Assembly (NCBI GenBank): GCA_023395555.1
Contig: JAEWYQ010000018.1
Location: forward strand, 1 to 64,000
Direction of reading: 5' to 3'
Length of the DNA: 64,000 nt
DNA from: Bacillota bacterium
Lineage (GTDB): Bacteria > Bacillota > Clostridia > Lachnospirales > Lachnospiraceae
The notes beneath the pieces are model-generated. The model ran no database searches. It was not told the origin of the DNA and saw only the letters and a program-made list of their open reading frames with translations. Position numbers and translations under genes: made by a program. Below are positions 41,502-50,763 of the stretch, piece by piece (position 1 is the first letter of the stretch; the number at the start of each line of letters is the position of its first letter).

Positions 41502-41921
41502 TTATAAGGATACAATTACATTCTTCTTAAAGTTCTTAGGCAATTGATTTTCATTCAGGGAGATACTGATTATGAAATCAACATGAAAAGCCTCAGCTAT
41601 TTTCTCTAATTTGGAGAAAACTGATTCTAAATTTTCATCATTCACATAAGCTATTTTTAGGAAACTATCCAGATAAATCGCCTGAACATCATGATTACCG
41701 GATATGATACCGCAGATAAAACCGATGAACTCGCTTTGATTTTCAATGAAATAATCACGTACATTTTCTAACCGGATCTGATTACTTAATTCATACATGT
41801 GCTTGTTGCTTTTGTCAAGATAAACAATGCTTCCCTTAGCGGTTCTCACTTCAGTGTTCGCTTTCTCGATAAGGATCTTGGTCTTTCCCTTACCCTTCTC
41901 ACCTGAAATTATCTGTATCAT
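41502..41921 (-). CDS. Small P-loop protein of unknown function
   Basis: The 139-residue protein has a Walker A motif SGEKGKGKT (6-14) at its N-terminus and a possible Walker B, AIYLDSF. It is about half the size of normal P-loop NTPases and resembles twitching-motility/RecA-like minimal ATP-binding proteins found in Clostridia. The sequence is complete with a good SD (AAGGAGGAG) and its own promoter, so it is not a fragment by default. Function is unknown. Confidence 0.65.
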   Translation of the reverse strand: MIQIISGEKGKGKTKILIEKANTEVRTAKGSIVYLDKSNKHMYELSNQIRLENVRDYFIENQSEFIGFICGIISGNHDVQAIYLDSFLKIAYVNDENLESVFSKLEKIAEAFHVDFIISISLNENQLPKNFKKNVIVSL

Positions 41922-42017
41922 TGTAATCTCCTCCTTATTGTGGGCGCAACTTTAAGATGTGCGGTACCAAATATTAAATTGTGCAATTTGTCTTAAAAAG
42001 AAAATATTACAAATTAA

Positions 42018-42046
42018 TTATAGTACAATTAACAGAGAAAAACAAC
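42018..42046 (-). promoter_or_regulatory. Sigma-A promoter for the small P-loop gene
   Basis: On the minus strand TTGTTT (42046-42041) and TATAAT (42023-42018) are separated by 17 bases. The start codon is about 95 bases further on, giving a short 5' leader. Confidence 0.6.
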
Positions 42047-42074
42047 TATAAAATAACAATTTAAAGTATTTTTA

Positions 42075-43040
42075 TTATTCATCTTCCGCCATCTCCAGCA
42101 TATAGGACATCTGGGAGTAAAGCGTGGAGCTGTCAGGGGATTTTAATATCACGGAGATAAGTTCCTCTTCCGCCGCATTTTTGCTCAGCAGTACAAGGCA
42201 GTTGCCTGCCTTTTTGGTGGTACCGGTCTTGCCTCCGATGATCTGAATTCCATCGGGAACCTCCGCATCACCCCGGAGATAGGAATTGGTGGATTTGAAG
42301 GTTTTCTCCTTCTGATTACCGGACCGGTCCTGATAATTCGCCGTATAAGAATCCATTACGATGACAGAACGGAAGGTATCATATTTTAACAATTCATTAA
42401 ATATAAGATAAACATCATAAGCAGTGGTATATTGCTCGTCTTCATGAAGTCCGTTGGAGTTTACATAATTGGTATGAACCGCTCCGATCTTCTTTGCTTC
42501 CTCATTCATTCTCGCAACAAAAGCTTCCTCGCTTCCGCTGATATGATCCGCAATGGCAATCGCGGCATCATTACCGGAATAAACCAGAAGACATTTCAAG
42601 AGAGCATCCAGAGTCAGGATGTCCCCCTCCTGGAAGCCGCATAATTTGATCCCGCCCTGACTGATATGGGAAGCTGCATGGCTGACGGTAACCGTATCCG
42701 TCAGTTCACCGTACTGCAGCACCACCAGCGCTGTCATTAATTTAGTCAGGCTGGCTGGATACAATCTGTCATAGATATGATCTGCATATAACACCTGGTT
42801 ATCCGCCGTATTCACCAGAAGGCTGGCGCCGGAGGTCAATTCCTCATCCGCTTCCCCTTCAACGGCAATCGCCAGATTCTCCGCAAAGAATCCGGCCTGG
42901 GTTAACCGGTTGTCGATAGTATAATCCGCGGATGCCGCCGTATCCTCAAAAGCCAGATAATCCTCAAAGGATGTCCGGCATCCGCCCAGCAATGTCAATA
43001 GTATGCATGTACATGCGCCGACAATCAGCCTTTTTCTCAT
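42075..43040 (-). CDS. D-alanyl-D-alanine carboxypeptidase lipoprotein (S11)
   Basis: The 322-residue enzyme has a lipoprotein signal with lipobox LLGGC (C21) and the penicillin-binding motifs S97-L-T-K100, S155-G-N157 and K271-T-G. It trims the terminal D-Ala of peptidoglycan stem peptides. It lacks the C-terminal amphipathic anchor of DacA and uses lipid anchoring instead, so it needs the LspA encoded at 35264-35851. The start at 43040 follows GAGGAG; longer frames overlap mgsA. It is 16 bases from mgsA. Confidence 0.88.
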   Translation of the reverse strand: MRKRLIVGACTCILLTLLGGCRTSFEDYLAFEDTAASADYTIDNRLTQAGFFAENLAIAVEGEADEELTSGASLLVNTADNQVLYADHIYDRLYPASLTKLMTALVVLQYGELTDTVTVSHAASHISQGGIKLCGFQEGDILTLDALLKCLLVYSGNDAAIAIADHISGSEEAFVARMNEEAKKIGAVHTNYVNSNGLHEDEQYTTAYDVYLIFNELLKYDTFRSVIVMDSYTANYQDRSGNQKEKTFKSTNSYLRGDAEVPDGIQIIGGKTGTTKKAGNCLVLLSKNAAEEELISVILKSPDSSTLYSQMSYMLEMAEDE

Positions 43041-43056
43041 AGGATACACCATCTCC

Positions 43057-43455
43057 TCATGTTTTAAAAAGCTCTCTCCAATCCAAATCTCCCCGGTCCA
43101 GGGCCTTAACCAGCAGCTCTGCCGTAGCCAGGTTGGTTGCCAGAGGGATATTATGCTTGTCACATAGCTGGAAAATATTATTCACATCCGGTTCATGGGA
43201 CTTGGGAGTCAGGGGATCTCTCAAAAAGATCACCAGATCCATCTGGTTATGCTCAATCTGTGCGCCCAGCTGCTGTTCTCCGCCAAGATGGCCTGCCAGA
43301 TACTTATGAACCGTCAGATTGGTTACCTCCTCAATCAAACGCCCGGTAGTGCCGGTAGCATATAAAGTGTTCTTGCTTAAAATACCGCGGTAAGCAATGC
43401 AGAAATTTTGCATCAGCTTCTTTTTTGAATCATGGGCAATCATACCTATATTCAT
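43057..43455 (-). CDS. mgsA: Methylglyoxal synthase
   Basis: The 132-residue enzyme converts dihydroxyacetone phosphate to methylglyoxal and phosphate. IGMIAHDSKK at the N-terminus, ATGTTGRLIEE, the loop HLGGEQQLGAQI and LVIFLRDPL with its catalytic Asp match the family; E. coli MgsA has 152 residues. SD GGAGGT precedes the ATG. mgsA next to rodA and minCDE is usual in Clostridia, where it may relieve phosphate limitation. Confidence 0.95.
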   Translation of the reverse strand: MNIGMIAHDSKKKLMQNFCIAYRGILSKNTLYATGTTGRLIEEVTNLTVHKYLAGHLGGEQQLGAQIEHNQMDLVIFLRDPLTPKSHEPDVNNIFQLCDKHNIPLATNLATAELLVKALDRGDLDWRELFKT

Positions 43456-43494
43456 ATTTTACCTCCCTTCTGCCGCAATATAAGACCGGCTATA

Positions 43495-44613
43495 CTAGCT
43501 TCTGGTCTTTTTGGGCTGTAATCTAATATTAAGAATCATACCCACTCCCATCATACCACTGAGGAGGGAGCTTAAGCCGTAGCTTAAAAACGGTAATGGT
43601 ATACCGGTGTTGGGCAGCAATTTTGTTGCCACCCCGATGTTGACAAATACCTGAAACGTGAACATGGAGGCGATGCCAACGGCAATCAGCATTCCCATAT
43701 AATCAGGCGCCTGCCTCGCAGTCTGAAGACAGATAGAAATAACAACCGCATAAAGTCCCAGCAGGATACAGCAGCCAATAAAACCAAACTCCTCTCCTGC
43801 CACAGAGAAGATAAAATCACTCTCGGAGATAGGCAGGGTATCATAATTCCTTTTCTCTTCTTCGCTGAAGATTTTACCGTGAAGCTGCCCTGATCCGATG
43901 GCGCTTACGGAATTCTCCTGCTGAAACATAATCGATTCATGCTCCTCCGGATTCAGAAAGGAAAGCACGCGGTTCCTTTGATAATCATGTAACAGTACCT
44001 GATAGTCCTGCTGGATATACCAGAACAATCCCATTATCACCGGAACTCCTATGATCAGAATAGGAAGGATTACCTTCCATTTGAGTCCCGCCGCAAATAT
44101 CATTATAACAAATATAAACACAATTACCAGACTGGTGGACAAATTGGGCTGCATCAGGATTAAGATGATGGGTACTCCAAAGGATATTGTAACGAGGAGC
44201 AGGACAAAGAAATTATTGATCCTGGCACGCAGCATGGAAAAAAGCTTGGCCGCAAATATAATCAATATGATTTTAGTCAGCTCCGATGGCTGGAATTCCG
44301 GCAAGGGCCCCAGCTTTAGCCACCTCTGGGCATCGTTATGGGTTTCACCGATGGTTACTACCAATCCCAACAGCACCAGATTGATCAGATACAGCACGAT
44401 ATAAAAACTCGATATAAAATGATAATCGATTACGGATAATATCAATGCACCGACGATTCCTACCGCCAGACCAAATATCTGCTTTGTAAACAGATTTTCA
44501 TCTTCTGTCTGAACCTGTTTGATTAAATAGGTCCCTACTCCGCCTAACAGAAATACTGTTATCAGCAGCGGAATATTGTATCGCTTAAAATCATACTGCT
44601 TAAACTTCAACAT
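43495..44613 (-). CDS. rodA: SEDS-family peptidoglycan polymerase RodA
   Basis: The 372-residue protein has about ten membrane helices and the SEDS hallmarks (DAQRWLKLGPLPEFQPSEL with the key Asp/Glu region, and TGIPLPFLSYG near the end). RodA polymerises glycan strands during elongation with a class B PBP, here the PBP2 at 46489. It is coupled closely to minE (13-base gap), which joins elongation and division-site genes. Confidence 0.92.
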   Translation of the reverse strand: MLKFKQYDFKRYNIPLLITVFLLGGVGTYLIKQVQTEDENLFTKQIFGLAVGIVGALILSVIDYHFISSFYIVLYLINLVLLGLVVTIGETHNDAQRWLKLGPLPEFQPSELTKIILIIFAAKLFSMLRARINNFFVLLLVTISFGVPIILILMQPNLSTSLVIVFIFVIMIFAAGLKWKVILPILIIGVPVIMGLFWYIQQDYQVLLHDYQRNRVLSFLNPEEHESIMFQQENSVSAIGSGQLHGKIFSEEEKRNYDTLPISESDFIFSVAGEEFGFIGCCILLGLYAVVISICLQTARQAPDYMGMLIAVGIASMFTFQVFVNIGVATKLLPNTGIPLPFLSYGLSSLLSGMMGVGMILNIRLQPKKTRS

Positions 44614-44626
44614 CCGGTTATCATCC

Positions 44627-44902
44627 TTACTTATTATGGGACTTCAAGTCCTTGATGGGAATATTGGCAAACAGAGCCGGTACCGCTCCGTTGTTTGTCT
44701 CTGATTCCATCTGGGTAATCTTAATATCCAACCCCTCCAGGTCAATCTCAATGTATTTTGATATTACCGCGATAATATCATTTTTGATCTGTTCCATGAT
44801 CTCCGGCGAGCACCCGGCACGGTCAGACACCAGGACCAGTTTTAATCGGTCTTTCGCAATACTGCTGGTTCCTTTTTTCCTAAAAAAATCCGAAAAGCCC
44901 AT
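44627..44902 (-). CDS. minE: Cell division topological specificity factor MinE
   Basis: The 91-residue protein has the MinE N-terminal MinD-interacting helix (SSIAKDRLKLVLVSDRAG) and the dimerisation region (IIAVISKYIEIDLEGLDIKI). MinE displaces MinD from the membrane and makes the Min system oscillate. Many Firmicutes use DivIVA instead, but Clostridia often have MinE. SD GGAGGT precedes the ATG; it starts 12 bases after minD. Confidence 0.93.
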   Translation of the reverse strand: MGFSDFFRKKGTSSIAKDRLKLVLVSDRAGCSPEIMEQIKNDIIAVISKYIEIDLEGLDIKITQMESETNNGAVPALFANIPIKDLKSHNK

Positions 44903-44914
44903 TATGCTACCTCC

Positions 44915-45703
44915 CTATTTTTTTCGCTTCCCAAACAGTTTCCCGAAAATGCTTTGTTTTTCTTCCAGATCCAGGTAAGGTACCTCCTCACCCAGGATCC
45001 TTCTGCAGATATTCATATAAGCTTTTCCTGCCATGGTATCATTGCCAACCAAGGGCTCACCCTGATTTGCAGAGATTACTATGTTCTCATCATCCGGTAC
45101 AATGCCGATCAGATCAACTGCTAATATTTCACATACATCTTCACTGGACATCATGTCACCGCGTTTTACCATATCCATGCGGATCCGGTTTACTACCAGA
45201 TGGGTCTGCCTCATCTCATTGGCCTCTAACAGGCCGATGATGCGGTCCGCATCACGAACAGCCGATACCTCGGGGGTAGTAACAACTAATGCCCTGTCTG
45301 CTCCGGCGATGGCATTCTTAAAGCCCTGTTCAATACCGGCGGGACAGTCCATTAATATGTAATCAAATTCTTCTCTCAGTTCATCAGCCAGCTTCTTCAT
45401 CTGCTCCGGTGTCACAGAGTTCTTATCCCTGGTCTGGGCCGAGGGAAGCAGATAGAGATTGGGATAACGCTTGTCCTTAATCAGGGCATTGCGGATACGG
45501 CAGGTTCCCTCAATAACATCTACCAGATTATACACAATCCGGTTCTCCAGCCCCATAATAACATCCAGATTCCTCAGGCCGATATCCGTATCAATCAATA
45601 CCACTTTCTTATCCAGCATCGCCAGGCCGGTACCAACATTTGCAGTTGTTGTGGTCTTACCTACACCACCCTTACCTGATGTGATAACTATAACTTCTCC
45701 CAT
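44915..45703 (-). CDS. minD: Septum-site determining ATPase MinD
   Basis: The 262-residue protein has the deviant Walker A KGGVGKTTTT (10-19), a Walker A' motif KVVLIDTDIGLRNLD and YILMDCPAG as Walker B. The C-terminal tail (KQSIFGKLFGKRKK) is the amphipathic membrane-targeting helix. MinD recruits MinC to block Z-ring formation near the poles. SD AGGAGG precedes the ATG. Confidence 0.95.
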   Translation of the reverse strand: MGEVIVITSGKGGVGKTTTTANVGTGLAMLDKKVVLIDTDIGLRNLDVIMGLENRIVYNLVDVIEGTCRIRNALIKDKRYPNLYLLPSAQTRDKNSVTPEQMKKLADELREEFDYILMDCPAGIEQGFKNAIAGADRALVVTTPEVSAVRDADRIIGLLEANEMRQTHLVVNRIRMDMVKRGDMMSSEDVCEILAVDLIGIVPDDENIVISANQGEPLVGNDTMAGKAYMNICRRILGEEVPYLDLEEKQSIFGKLFGKRKK

Positions 45704-45729
45704 AGCTAACTCTTTTCCTCCTGTTTTCT

Positions 45730-45774
45730 ATGAAGGGATACTCTCCGTTGTTGATTGGAGGAGAGCCCTTCATG
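45730..45774. other. Hairpin between minC and minD
   Basis: An imperfect stem, ATGAAGGG..CTCTCC with GGAGAG..CCCTTCAT, lies in the 83-base gap between minC and minD. No T-run follows on the minus strand. It may affect mRNA processing between the two genes; on the plus strand it would precede GTTTTTA. Confidence 0.4.
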
Positions 45775-45786
45775 TTTTTAAATCTG

Positions 45787-46452
45787 TCAAAGATTAATAT
45801 CCTGTAAAATATTCTTGTTCAGCGGTTCAATATAGATATTGCCTTCCTCCAGGAATGCTATCTTTGCTTCTTTTACTTCCTGCTTCACCGGTTTATCGGG
45901 AGCCCTGGCAATGGTATCCGCAATCCGGATCTGCGTGGGATTCATATCCAGCGCCACCACAAAGGAATTGGTGTTGCCGGTTGCTCCGGCAAAAGCATTG
46001 CCCTTCAAAGAGCCCAGAACAATAATATTCCCCTTGGACACCACTCTTGCTCCATGATTGACATCTCCGATAATAATTACGCTGTTCTCGAATTCCAGAG
46101 AGGCACCGGACCGGAGAATTCCCTTATAGAACTGTCCTGTGTTATTGGACAACTCCATCAGCTTCTGTTCTACGGTTTTTTTAAAGGTTTCTTCCTTCTC
46201 TGTATCATTCTCCAAAACACAGACAATATGCATGTCTGTATTCTCATTGATGATGTCCAATACCTCCCGCTGCTCGTCATTGGTCAGCTTACGGCCCTCA
46301 AAGCTGATGGCCATTTTTGCATTCTCAAAGAATTTACTGGATTCCCTGAACTTTTCTGCAATGACAAGCTTCAAGTCCTCAAATGGCAGATCAGGATTCA
46401 TGACAACAATAATACCGTATTTATTACCCTTAATAATAACCGAATTATTCAT
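45787..46452 (-). CDS. minC: Septum-site determining protein MinC
   Basis: The 221-residue protein has the C-terminal MinC beta-helix domain (about 105-200, RSGASLEFENSVIIIGDVNHGARV and GSLKGNAFAGATGN). The N-terminal half is the FtsZ-binding domain. MinC inhibits FtsZ assembly when bound to MinD. SD AAGGAG precedes the ATG. The gene follows PBP2 by 36 bases in the operon. Confidence 0.92.
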   Translation of the reverse strand: MNNSVIIKGNKYGIIVVMNPDLPFEDLKLVIAEKFRESSKFFENAKMAISFEGRKLTNDEQREVLDIINENTDMHIVCVLENDTEKEETFKKTVEQKLMELSNNTGQFYKGILRSGASLEFENSVIIIGDVNHGARVVSKGNIIVLGSLKGNAFAGATGNTNSFVVALDMNPTQIRIADTIARAPDKPVKQEVKEAKIAFLEEGNIYIEPLNKNILQDINL

Positions 46453-46488
46453 TGCAATACTCCTTCTTCTTTTTTCAGATGCCGTCAG

Positions 46489-49332
46489 TTATTCACTTAC
46501 ATTGCCCGATCCTTCCGGCAGCGTCACCCCGCCGTCCAGAATCTCTGTAGCTTCCTCCAAACCAAAATATAATTTATAGATTTCCTTTGACACCTCTGCC
46601 GCATTGGAAGAGGTATAGCCCTTGGGAATCACCGTAGTTATGGATATCTCCGGATCCTCATAGGGGGCAAAGGAAACAAATAACGCGTTATTGGGACTGA
46701 TTTTGCTGATCTGGGAGGTACCTGTCTTACCTGCAATGTTCATGTCCAGATTTTTAAAGAGCTTATAAACGGAACCGCCCTGTTCATTCACTACGGAATA
46801 CATTCCCTGCCATACACTGTCCCAGGTACTCTGTTTAAAGTCTGTCAGCTGATGGTCAATTACCGCCTTATTCTCCTGCGTCTTCCCGTCCCTGCTCACC
46901 GTCTTTTCAATGAGGGTAAGATCAAAGCAGGTGCCGCGGTTAGCCAGAGTTGTAATATATCGAGACATTTGAACCGGTGTATATACATTGGAACCCTGAC
47001 CGATGGAAGAACGAACCGCATCCTCCGTGGAAATCTCCGGCATCGACTCCGCCAGCTCAATACCGGAGGTCTCATTCAGTCCAAAGTATTCTGCATACTT
47101 TGCCAGCCGGGACAGCCCCAGCTGCGGATCAAATTTACCGCTGCTGCTCATACTCAGCCGCCAGCCCATTTCATAAAAATAATAATTGCAGGAAACCTTG
47201 ATGGCATCCACAATATTAACCATCCCATGGGATCCCGGATAGATATGACATTTGGCTGCCGGATTGATCTTATCAAACTCACCCTCGTCCTTGATCCGGG
47301 TATAGGGATCCGTTACTCCCTCTTCCAGCGCGGCAAAAGCCGTTACCATCTTGAAGGTGGAGCCGGGAGCCAGCTTCTCTGTTACAGGCCGGTTGTTCAT
47401 GGGCGTTGTCTTATCATTATATACCTGGCTGTAGTAGGCAGAGTCAATCTTATTGGCAAATTTATTGTTGTCATAGCTGGGATAAGTCACCAGCGCCAAC
47501 ACATTACCGGTCTTCACCTCCGTTACCACCACGGATCCGCTGCAGGGCTCCAGCGCAAGCATCGCCGGAGTGATCTCCAGAGAGGTTATCTTCTCCCGGA
47601 TAAAATCATAGGCGGATTTATTTCCATTTTTTAAACGGTTGACATCCCCTTCATTATATTCTAACACACCTTGATCGAATAATAAAAGACAAATTTCACT
47701 TCCCGATAATTTATACGAAAATACCAATTTTCGATATATTTTTTTATTGAAATTGTCATCCGCTTTCAGCAGATCCTTGGTGTAGTCGACCAGCTTCCTA
47801 TAATATTCCTCCACGGTAAAAAATTCATCCCCGCCTAATTTCGACAAATCAACCCAGTTATTCGACAAGGCATATAAAAGGAGCTTGCTTAAGCTTGTCC
47901 TGTTATTCTTATAGCTGGTAAGCTCCGGGTCATCCTTTCCGACCGCGTCCGCGATAAACAGGTTCTTGGACACTACTGTGTAAAAATAGTCGAGAAATTC
48001 ACCCATATCACCGGACTTATCATTGGTAACCGTATTATCCATGGCAAGCAGATCATCCAGACGGCTGAATACGGAGTTCAGCTCCGCCGCGTAATCCTCA
48101 TAGGTCCGCTGCTCCAGCTCTGTGGCATCCTTTGCATTTAAGCGGTCCAGACGGATAATATTATTATTGATCAGAGCATAGTAAACCTCATAGATCGGAA
48201 TCGTAATATCCGTAGCGCTTGTCCCCTTGCTTCCGTAATCCAGATTCGGTACAATCTTCTCCAATAGGATTCCGGCAATCTTCTTCTCCAGAATATGATA
48301 CACATTCTTCTGCAGCTCACTGTCAATGGTCAGATAGATATCACTCCCAGCCACGGGCTCGGTGCGGCTGAGAATCTCCACCACCTTGCCGGAGGAATTG
48401 ACGCTCACCTTCTCACTGCCCTTTGTGCCTCCGAGGATAGCTTCGTATTTTTTCTCTAATCCAGCCTTTCCCACCACATCCGTAGCATCATAATATTCCT
48501 CTTCCGCATTCATGGTTTCCAGCTGCTCAGCGCTGATCAGCCCCGTATAGCCCATAATATGGGCCAAATATAAACTGTCCTCATAGACCCTGTGGGTCTG
48601 CTGCTGGATCTCAATCCCCGGCAGCTCCGCACTGCTCTCATTGATGGCAGCCACGGTCCGGTCACTGACGGAGGAGGCTACGGTAATCTGAGCATACTTC
48701 GGGTAATTTATGAACAGGGCATACCTCACACTCATAATCTTCAGCGTCTCCTCAACGCTGTATTCGTCAGAAATTCCAAACATTCTGGTATAGGCATCGC
48801 CGGTTCCCTTCTTGAGGAATTCGTAAGCATCCTCCGCCGTTTCGCTGGGATATTCATCCGGAAAGGTTCCATCCTTTTTCAGAACATAGGAAAACACATT
48901 CTTCTTAAAACGGGTCAGAGCACTTCCTTCTACGGTAAATTCCAGCCCGCCTTCCTCATTCTGACGGATATAGAACTCGGTATCCAGAGTATCGCCGTTC
49001 TGTTCAATGAGCCGGATCATCTTATGGATAATTTCATTTCTCTGGGTATTTGACTTGACTTTAGTGCTGTCCTCCATCACAACAGAGGAAGTCAGCACAT
49101 TGTAGGCCAGCAGCTTGCCCTTACGGTCATACAGATTGCCCCTGGTGCTTTTTATCACCCTGCTCCTGGTAGATTTCAGCTCATTTTCCGCCACAATCTC
49201 CGGTCCTTGCACAATTTGCAGAACAAAGAGACGATGGACAATTACGGCGAACAGCGCCAGATAAATGATCGTAACGGGAAATAATCTGGATTTCAATAAC
49301 CGCTTTATATAATCCAAAAAAACATCAAACAC
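46489..49332 (-). CDS. Class B penicillin-binding protein 2 (elongation transpeptidase)
   Basis: The 947-residue protein has one N-terminal membrane helix (about 16-36), a dimerisation domain and a transpeptidase domain with S658-T-F-K661, S714-C-N716 and K869-T-G. It is much longer than E. coli PBP2 (633) because of an insert at about 345-595 before the catalytic domain, common in Lachnospiraceae homologues. The GTG start follows GGAGGG. The gene lies between mreD and minC, so it is the RodA partner in cell elongation. Confidence 0.9.
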   Translation of the reverse strand: MFDVFLDYIKRLLKSRLFPVTIIYLALFAVIVHRLFVLQIVQGPEIVAENELKSTRSRVIKSTRGNLYDRKGKLLAYNVLTSSVVMEDSTKVKSNTQRNEIIHKMIRLIEQNGDTLDTEFYIRQNEEGGLEFTVEGSALTRFKKNVFSYVLKKDGTFPDEYPSETAEDAYEFLKKGTGDAYTRMFGISDEYSVEETLKIMSVRYALFINYPKYAQITVASSVSDRTVAAINESSAELPGIEIQQQTHRVYEDSLYLAHIMGYTGLISAEQLETMNAEEEYYDATDVVGKAGLEKKYEAILGGTKGSEKVSVNSSGKVVEILSRTEPVAGSDIYLTIDSELQKNVYHILEKKIAGILLEKIVPNLDYGSKGTSATDITIPIYEVYYALINNNIIRLDRLNAKDATELEQRTYEDYAAELNSVFSRLDDLLAMDNTVTNDKSGDMGEFLDYFYTVVSKNLFIADAVGKDDPELTSYKNNRTSLSKLLLYALSNNWVDLSKLGGDEFFTVEEYYRKLVDYTKDLLKADDNFNKKIYRKLVFSYKLSGSEICLLLFDQGVLEYNEGDVNRLKNGNKSAYDFIREKITSLEITPAMLALEPCSGSVVVTEVKTGNVLALVTYPSYDNNKFANKIDSAYYSQVYNDKTTPMNNRPVTEKLAPGSTFKMVTAFAALEEGVTDPYTRIKDEGEFDKINPAAKCHIYPGSHGMVNIVDAIKVSCNYYFYEMGWRLSMSSSGKFDPQLGLSRLAKYAEYFGLNETSGIELAESMPEISTEDAVRSSIGQGSNVYTPVQMSRYITTLANRGTCFDLTLIEKTVSRDGKTQENKAVIDHQLTDFKQSTWDSVWQGMYSVVNEQGGSVYKLFKNLDMNIAGKTGTSQISKISPNNALFVSFAPYEDPEISITTVIPKGYTSSNAAEVSKEIYKLYFGLEEATEILDGGVTLPEGSGNVSE

Positions 49333-49334
49333 TC

Positions 49335-49856
49335 TTATCCCTCCTCTTCCGGCTTAGGCTCCAGGCTTCTGTTAATCATGTGCAGCAGCTTATATAAGAA
49401 AACGGATACGACAACTGTATAAATGATCTCCGGTATAATGAAGCGTCTTAAATAATACATAAAATTCAGACGTCCTCTCAATAAAAACTCGAATACATAA
49501 TAAAAAAAACCATATACAAAATCACTGATCCCAATGAAAACTATGGGCAGCGTGTAGTCGTCGTTTGAATATATCTTGTTGGTAAATCCCATGAAGTAGC
49601 CGATCAACAGGTACAGCAGCGCATATAAACCCACCACATAGGACCCGAATCTTAAATCTACCAGCAATCCGCTGAAAAAGCCCATAAGCATGCCGGAAAG
49701 CCGCCCACGCATATAGGCCGTTGAAACCACTAGAATCAGCAGCAGATTGGGCATAATATTGGCAAGCTGAAAATAATGGAAGGCGGCACTCTGCAGTGCA
49801 AACAATATTATAATTTCAAGTACGGATACAATTAACCTCTTCACCTTAACATTCAT
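49335..49856 (-). CDS. mreD: Rod shape-determining protein MreD
   Basis: The 173-residue protein has five to six membrane helices and the MreD pattern (PNLLLILVVSTAYMRGRLSG and GFFSGLLVDLRFG). It works with MreB and MreC in the elongasome. Its stop is 2 bases before the PBP2 start, so the two are coupled. Confidence 0.88.
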   Translation of the reverse strand: MNVKVKRLIVSVLEIIILFALQSAAFHYFQLANIMPNLLLILVVSTAYMRGRLSGMLMGFFSGLLVDLRFGSYVVGLYALLYLLIGYFMGFTNKIYSNDDYTLPIVFIGISDFVYGFFYYVFEFLLRGRLNFMYYLRRFIIPEIIYTVVVSVFLYKLLHMINRSLEPKPEEEG

Positions 49857-49869
49857 GCCTTCCCTGCCT

Positions 49870-50754
49870 TTAGTTTTGTTCTTCTTCCTCCGCCGCAGGG
49901 TCTTTTTCCAGCAGCGGCTCCATCAGCTCCGTGATGATCAACACTTCTTCCAAATGTTCAAAATCGACCACCGGCGTTAAATAAGCCGTTCTGGTCATGT
50001 TGTTGGCATCCAGCTGAATATCGCTGACATAACCGATGAGGATACCCGGAAGGAAATTCAAGCTGATATGGGCGGTTACCACCTCATCCCCATCCTGTAT
50101 CTGGGCATCCCGGCCGATATCCTTCACCCGGATCTTCCCGGAATCCATGAGCCGGAGATCTCCCTGTACATTAAAGGTATCCGCCGTCTTCAGGAGCATA
50201 CCGGTAACATTGCTGTTGTCATCAATAATAGACCTTACCACAGAGTAGTTATAATACACATCGGTCACAATTCCGGCCAGGCCATTCCCGGCCAGCACAT
50301 TCATATTCTTCTGAATCCCGTCCCGGGAACCCTTGTCTATGTTAAATACATTATACCAATTATTTGTATCCTTACCGATGACACGCGCCGCCACCTTGGG
50401 ATAGTCAAGATATTTCTGATCCAGTTCATAGAGCTCCCGCAGGCCGTCCAGCTCGTATTTGTCCTGAAGCAGCAGCTTATTCTCATAGGAAAGAATATTG
50501 ACCTGCTCCTTCAAACGCTCATTTTCCGCCTGCAGGTCACGGATGCTTTTGAAGGTATCCAGCTTATCCGACACATAAGTCCCCACTGAGTTGATACCCA
50601 CCTGCATCGGCGTGATTACCATTCCCACCGCATCCTTCACCGGTGACAGCCTGTCACCAAACCGGAAGGACAGGCCGATCAGTGCAATACAGAAAATAAC
50701 CAATGCGATGAATACATGTTTGGGGTTAATGTTGATCTTTGTTCTTCGTCTCAT
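49870..50754 (-). CDS. mreC: Rod shape-determining protein MreC
   Basis: The 294-residue protein has one membrane helix (about 10-27), a coiled coil (about 65-110, LQAENERLKEQVNILSYENKL) and the MreC beta domain (VIGKDTNNWYNVFNIDKGSRDGI). It scaffolds PBP2 and RodA outside the membrane. SD GGAGGAAG precedes the ATG. The Glu-rich C-terminal tail is not conserved. Confidence 0.92.
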   Translation of the reverse strand: MRRRTKININPKHVFIALVIFCIALIGLSFRFGDRLSPVKDAVGMVITPMQVGINSVGTYVSDKLDTFKSIRDLQAENERLKEQVNILSYENKLLLQDKYELDGLRELYELDQKYLDYPKVAARVIGKDTNNWYNVFNIDKGSRDGIQKNMNVLAGNGLAGIVTDVYYNYSVVRSIIDDNSNVTGMLLKTADTFNVQGDLRLMDSGKIRVKDIGRDAQIQDGDEVVTAHISLNFLPGILIGYVSDIQLDANNMTRTAYLTPVVDFEHLEEVLIITELMEPLLEKDPAAEEEEQN

Positions 50755-50763
50755 CTCTTCCTC

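Noticed and set aside
47459..47634. Gene inside the PBP2 coding region on the plus strand
   Set aside because: Long antisense frames arise from codon bias; PBP2 motifs are intact on the minus strand.
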